Source: Asterias rubens (Eukaryota; Echinodermata; Asteroidea; Forcipulatida; Asteriidae). From it: a DNA stretch of 64,000 nt. Below the pieces are notes generated by a model. That model worked only from the letters and a program-made list of their open reading frames with translations. It did not search any database and was not told where the DNA came from. The position numbers and the translations under genes are program-made. The stretch is taken from positions 31,924,673-31,988,672 of the forward strand of contig NC_047062.1 of the NCBI RefSeq assembly GCF_902459465.1, written 5' to 3'. Shown here piece by piece: positions 58,977 through 64,000 of this stretch. Position 1 is the first letter of the stretch, and the number at the start of each line of letters is the position of its first letter.

Positions 58977-59317
58977 TAGGCACTGGACACTATTGGTAAC
59001 TCCTCAAAATAATTTCTAGCGTAAAAACCTATTTGCTAACTAGCAATAGAGAGCCGTTGCTAGTTTGCAACATTGTGAGAAATGGCTCCCTCTGAAGTAA
59101 CGTAGTTTTTGAAATAATAAAGACTTCAGCTGAAGCCTTTTATTATGCATCATTCTTAAAGCAGTCACACAAACTTATGCAACAAGGGTGTTTTTTCTAT
59201 TCTCTTGCAACTTCAATGACCAATTGTGCCCAAATTTGTTATTTTATGCATACATGTATGTTGGGAAAGTGAGAATACTAGTCTTTGACAGTTACCAAAT
59301 GTGTCCAGTGCCTTTAA
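58977..59317 (-). mobile_element. MITE, 'GGACACTATTGGTAATT' family, copy 10
   Basis: 'aggcactggacactattggt' to 'aaatgtgtccagtgccttta', with 'aatggctccctctgaagtaa' inside. Confidence 0.9.
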
Positions 59318-59479
59318 TAAGTATCTTTCATTATTGTTATGATTTTAAATGAACATCTGGTAAATAAGTACACCATTGCAAGCAAGCACAAATGCGATTT
59401 TGTTTGCGCTTTGAAATTGCGATAAATTGCAAAATTGCATAATGCGCTTTTAAGCAAAATTAGCGATCTTAGAGACTTG

Positions 59480-59830
59480 GTGGTGCGGCGGTTAGATTAA
59501 AGGGACCTGGACACATGCACGTGGCATGTGGGGTCCTACTTCCGGCTCGGGCCACTGGGTGGTTGATCTTAAAGGTGCATTTGGGCTCCTCATCTGTCAG
59601 GATGGTGCCGGTGTTATCAGAAATATGGTTGACCAACGGAAGTAGTCCCTAGTCCTTTCAACTAGGGACCGCGTTAGTACGAGTAGGGAGGCTGTCCTGG
59701 CGCCGAAGTTGGGACAGTGGACCGGACCCATCCCCTTAAGGGATGGTGCAATGGCTCTTACGATCTCAGAAAGCGTGTGGGGCTGGTATCCTGGAACCTG
59801 CACGTTGGTAGCCCTGCTAATTGAACTAAG
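59480..59830. other. GC-rich, hairpin-rich patch of unknown nature
   Basis: Clearly GC-richer than the flanks. Contains several short inverted repeats: 'gggacc...gggtcc', 'cctagtcctttcaactagg', 'catccccttaagggatg', 'gctggtatcctgg'. It could be a SINE or another retroelement fragment. I do not recognise it. Confidence 0.3.
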
Positions 59831-59994
59831 CTAACCAGGATGACAATCAGCAAAATCTGATGACAAAAAAATGATTGCGATGGTGTACTTATGTATAATG
59901 GTTTACTTAAATAAATTAATATTTTAGTTTTATAAATAAAAGCTTATTAAGTACATGTGCTGCATTGCTATTGCATTAGCGTGTTGAAGGTATG

Positions 59995-61310
59995 TCACCC
60001 CAGTATGATGTCTTGCAGTGTATCCCATTATAGTCTGTCTCTTATCATGGGAGTATCAGCTCCTATAATGGTGACATTGTGAGATTGCACTTATCATGCG
60101 AAGGTGCGTGCCACTTCTGCATTGATGCGGAGGTGTGTGCCACTTCTGCCTTGTGTGGAGGTGCGTGCTGCTTCTTCACGGTCAAACTCCCTTAGGCTTA
60201 GGCAAAGATAGCCCATCAACCAACTAGGTTGAATAAAACCCCCCAAAAGAAATGTTAAATTTAAAATAGCATAGAACAGAATAACCCTTACCCTTATCTT
60301 GCAACAAAAAATACATGAGCGATGGGAGGCGACAGCGTTTTGAAGGCGTGTCACCCCAGTATGATGTCTTGCAGTGTATCCCATTATAGTCTGTCTCTTA
60401 TCATGGGAGTGTCAGCTCCTATAATGGTGACATTGTGAGATTGCACTTATCATGCCAAGGTGCGTGCCACTTCTGCATTGATGCGGAGGTGTGTGCCACT
60501 TCTGCCTTGTGCGGAGGTGCGTGCTGCTTCTTCACGGTCAAACTCCCTTAGGCTCAGGCAAAGATAGCCTATCAATAAACTATGTTGAAGAAATTCCCCC
60601 AAGAAAAAATGTTAAATTTAATATAGAATAAAACAGAATAACCCTACCCTAATCCTAGCAACAAAAAATACATAAGCGATGGGAGGCGACAGCGTTTTGA
60701 AGGCGTGTCACCCCAGTATGATGTCTTGCAGTGTATCCCATTATAGTCTGTCTCTTATCATGGGAGTGTCAGCTCCTATAATGGTGACATTGTGAGATTG
60801 CACTTATCATGCGAAGGTGCGTGCCACTTCTGCATTGATGCAGAGGTGTGTGCCACTTCTGCCTTGTGTGGAGGTGCGTGCTGCTTCTTCACGGTCAAAC
60901 TCCCTTAGGCTTAGGCAAAGATAGCCCATCAACCAACTAGGTTGAATAAAACCCCCCAAAAGAAATGTTAAATTTAAAATAGCATAGAACAGAATAACCC
61001 TTACCCTTATCTTGCAACAAAAAATACATGAGCGATGGGAGGCGACAGCGTTTTGAAGGCGTGTCACCCCAGTATGATGTCTTGCAGTGTATCCCATTAT
61101 AGTCTGTCTCTTATCATGGGAGTATCAGCTCCTATAATGGTGACATTGTGAGATTGCACTTATCATGCGAAGGTGCGTGCCACTTCTGCATTGATGCGGA
61201 GGTGTGTGCTGCTTCTGCCTTGTGCGGAGGTGTGTGCTGCTTCTTAACGGTCAAACTCCCTTAGGCTCAGGCAAAGATAGCCCATCAATTTACTATGTTG
61301 AAGAATTCCC
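59995..61310. repeat. Four tandem 356-bp units in an ABAB pattern
   Basis: Units begin ('tgtcaccccagtatgatgtc') near 59995, 60350, 60706 and 61062. Units 1 and 3 are almost identical (one visible difference in the sub-repeats near 60126/60841), while unit 2 differs from them throughout its second half, so the last amplification copied a ~713-bp dimer. Each unit has a ~30-bp sub-repeat 'ggtgcgtgccacttctgc'. The short minus-strand frames in units 1 and 3 are repeat artefacts. Confidence 0.9.
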
Positions 61311-61364
61311 CCAAAAGGGCCAAGTTTCAAACTGAAATAAAATGCTTGCAGTGGTGTACTTATG

Positions 61365-61500
61365 TTTAACTATGCATTTTTGTGAATTTGGTGTTAAACT
61401 TTATCAGGGGTGTTTACATAAGTTTAAGTTTAACTGTATGCATTACTATTTGTGAATTGTGATGTTAAACTTTATCATGGGTGTTTACAGTACCTTTGGC
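61365..61500 (+). repeat. Short direct duplication
   Basis: 'tgttaaactttatcaggggtgtttaca' (61392) recurs as 'tgttaaactttatcatgggtgtttaca' (61462). Confidence 0.75.
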
Positions 61501-62279
61501 TAGTTGTTAGATTTTAAATAAGTATCCACTGGTTAAATTTGTTGGTATAGAAACGAGGTTGCTGCTGATAGGTTTGAGCGTGAGTCGTGCGAACATAACG
61601 TTGTCGCTCGTTGAAAATGTTGCGGAAATATCACATTTGTTTCGTCAAATCGGTCTTTTTCTATGAAAGACTTGCACTGGAACGTGTTGTCGTGTTTTCT
61701 TCATAATTCACAGACAAATTATAAATTACAAAATTTAATCAATAAAAATATAAATCATGAAACTTACTTTTAATTATCTGGGCTTTGTAAATAACAAAGT
61801 CTGTTTCACAAAACAACTTATTTTGATTGTTTTTTTTTTTTACATTATACTAAATCTTACCACTAACATCGAAAAAATGAATTTAATATTTTTTATAGTT
61901 TAATTATTGTAACTACTATAACAATCTACCACATTACAAAGAAGCGTTATGAAATGTTAATCATACAAAAAAAATTTAAAATCAGTAGAGAAAATTACAA
62001 TTTATAATTTACAGTTTACAAGAATGTCATTTGTCTAATTTATGAATTTGACAATATGTAATTAAGGGGTAGTGTTTTCTACTAACATTCCACAATTAAA
62101 TTAGAACTACCATTTATCAATATCATTTGAATAAAATTGACACTTATAATAACATATCCTCTGGTAACATGTTTATGACAACTTTAAAATTACATTAACA
62201 AAAGGGGGAAGGACACAATTATTTCACTAAAATTAAAACAATACAGTTTAATTTAATTTATCACATGTATGAACTTCAT

Positions 62280-63640
62280 ACTATACAATCAGTGGGGGCC
62301 AGGCCTACGTGTAGATGAATATTATGGTTAAGTTTTTATGACACACTTCAACTTGAAAATTAACTATATATAAAATTATCTGCATTACAAAAAAACCATA
62401 CTAACATAGCTGAATGTGTACAATATTCTTTCAAATTCATGGGCAACATTAAATCGAATTCAAAAATTAATGCTATAATATGAAACAAAAGTGTAAGATA
62501 AAATGGCGTGTAACGTCGGCAAAACAAAACGAGGCTTGTTTTTTATTAACCTGCGCTGCGGATATAGGAAATTAATATCCATTTAAAACACAGTCGATGC
62601 ATCTATTAACTCAGGCAAAAAATATCCTATGATAACCTTAGAACAAAAGGTTGAAGGACACGATTATTTAGTTAATACTTACTAACTTAGGTATGAACAT
62701 TATATATGATCAGTGGGGGATGCCAGGCCTACATGAAGATTAATATTATGTTTAAATTTTTATGAAATGGTTTTAGTTTTTATGTAACTGTTTAATTTGG
62801 AAATTAACTATATAAAATTATCTGCATTAAAAATAACAATGTAACGGAGCTGACTGTGTACAATATTCTTTCAAATTGATGGGTAACATTAAATCAAATT
62901 CAAAAATTAATGCTATAATATGAAATAAGTAATAAGCTAATTTATCTTTTTTATAAATCGAAAGTGAGACTAAAAGAGTTTCACAAAAGTGTAAGATAAA
63001 ATGGCGTGTAACGTCGGCAAAAAAAACATATTGTTTTTTTTTATTATTAACGAGTGCTGCGGACATCGGACATTAATATGCACTTAAAACGCGGTCGGTG
63101 CATCTATCAACTCGGGCAAAAAATTTCTTATGATAACCTTAGGACAAAAGGGTGAAGGACACAATTATTTAACTAAAGTTAAAACAATAAATACTTATGA
63201 ACTTAGGTTTGAACATTATATGTAATCAGTGGGGGGTGCCAGGCCTACATGAAGATAAATATTATGTTTTAGTTTTTATGAATTAGTTTAATTTGGAAAT
63301 TAACTATATAAAATTAACTGCCTTCAGTTTGTGCATCACAAACAGATAACTTTGTTGTTACGTAAAACAATGTACATTATTCTTTCCAATTTATGCACCA
63401 TAGTTAATTGTATTTAAAAGTTGATGCTTTAATATGAAATTTGTCGTAACAGCTAATTTATTTCAATAAATAGAAAGTGAAACAGATAGAGTTACTCCAT
63501 AGTGTAATATAGGCTTTGACGAGTTAATAAAATCTCGGGTAGCGTCGGTAAATAAAAATATGGCTTGTTTTTTATGATCGTGCGCTGCAGATATCGGACG
63601 TTAATAAGCATTTTAAATGCGGTCGATGCATCTATTAAGT
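62280..63640. repeat. Three diverged AT-rich tandem units of ~420-520 bp
   Basis: 'cagtgggggccaggcctacg' (62290), 'cagtgggggatgccaggcct' (62711) and 'cagtggggggtgccaggcct' (63227) mark the units. Other shared blocks: 'atggcgtgtaacgtcggcaa', 'gctgcggatataggaaatta' and 'gtcgatgcatctatta'. The rest of 61500-64000 is AT-rich with no supported gene. Confidence 0.8.
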
Positions 63641-64000
63641 CAAGCAAAAAAAGCAGCCTCGCTTCCGTAAGGGTATCATGTGTTGTTAATAGAAATAAGA
63701 AATGATGTAATTAAATGCTTGAGTTTTAAATCTATGTGTTAATAAAGTTTAAGTAAGCTTTGATATTATAAAACCACTTTTATTGTATGATTACATTAAA
63801 TATTACTTAAAGAAATGTTTTGTTAATGAGGCATGTGTAGGAGGGGTGCTGTTGGCAAGAATGAATAAAATGACAGCGAGATAGCGGAGCACCCTCTATG
63901 CAGTAACCAAATTAAATCTAAAACTATACATTATGCTATGAATATTGAAGTATGTATAAAACGCTTTAATATGAAAAAACTATTAAGAACTTATTCATTT

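Noticed and set aside
60094-61097. Two identical 96-codon minus-strand frames as a duplicated gene
   Set aside because: They lie within the 356-bp tandem repeat units and are interrupted in unit 2.

Overview
This window is nuclear DNA from an animal. It is AT-rich and intron-rich, most of it is non-coding, and it is crowded with short non-autonomous transposons. The best anchor is the 5' half of the gene for RNA polymerase II-associated protein 1 (RPAP1) on the minus strand. A tandem pair of secreted C-type lectins and tRNA-headed SINEs of a kind I associate with marine invertebrate deuterostomes point to an echinoderm, perhaps a sea star. That assignment is inference, not something the sequence proves.

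Layout. 1-12.4 kb: RPAP1 (-). Eleven coding exons join in frame to 555 codons, a non-coding first exon lies near 12.3 kb, and the C-terminal half lies beyond the left edge. 12.3-12.7 kb: its promoter, probably divergent. 12.7-20 kb: no supported gene, but many MITEs and the 3' tail of a non-LTR retrotransposon. 20-25 kb: two intronless C-type lectin genes (+), a minisatellite that grew from the stop-codon region of the first, and a gene-less copy of their upstream region. 25-32.5 kb: MITEs, SINEs and one candidate exon. 32.57 kb: the last coding exon of an unrecognised gene (+). 33.85-38.1 kb: a nested transposon complex. 38.1-44.5 kb: repeats and MITEs. 44.5-50.2 kb: a 0.5-0.8 kb exon-plus-intron module repeated six times and enlarged unevenly by transposons. 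50.46-58.0 kb: a minisatellite of about 7.5 kb with 60/59-bp monomers and higher-order structure. 58-59.4 kb: a possible terminal exon, a decayed reverse transcriptase fragment and a MITE. 60.0-61.3 kb: four tandem 356-bp units. 62.3-63.6 kb: three diverged AT-rich tandem units.

Only RPAP1 and the two lectins are firm protein-coding calls. RPAP1 is a conserved factor linked to RNA polymerase II assembly and nuclear import. The lectins look like secreted, rapidly diverging recognition proteins. I see no functional link between them. The main interest is in repeat biology: intron repeats made from an RPAP1 exon end, a minisatellite seeded by a lectin stop codon, a 4-kb TA-target transposon inserted in a MITE and itself carrying a piggyBac-like palindrome, and the tandem exon modules beside the large minisatellite.
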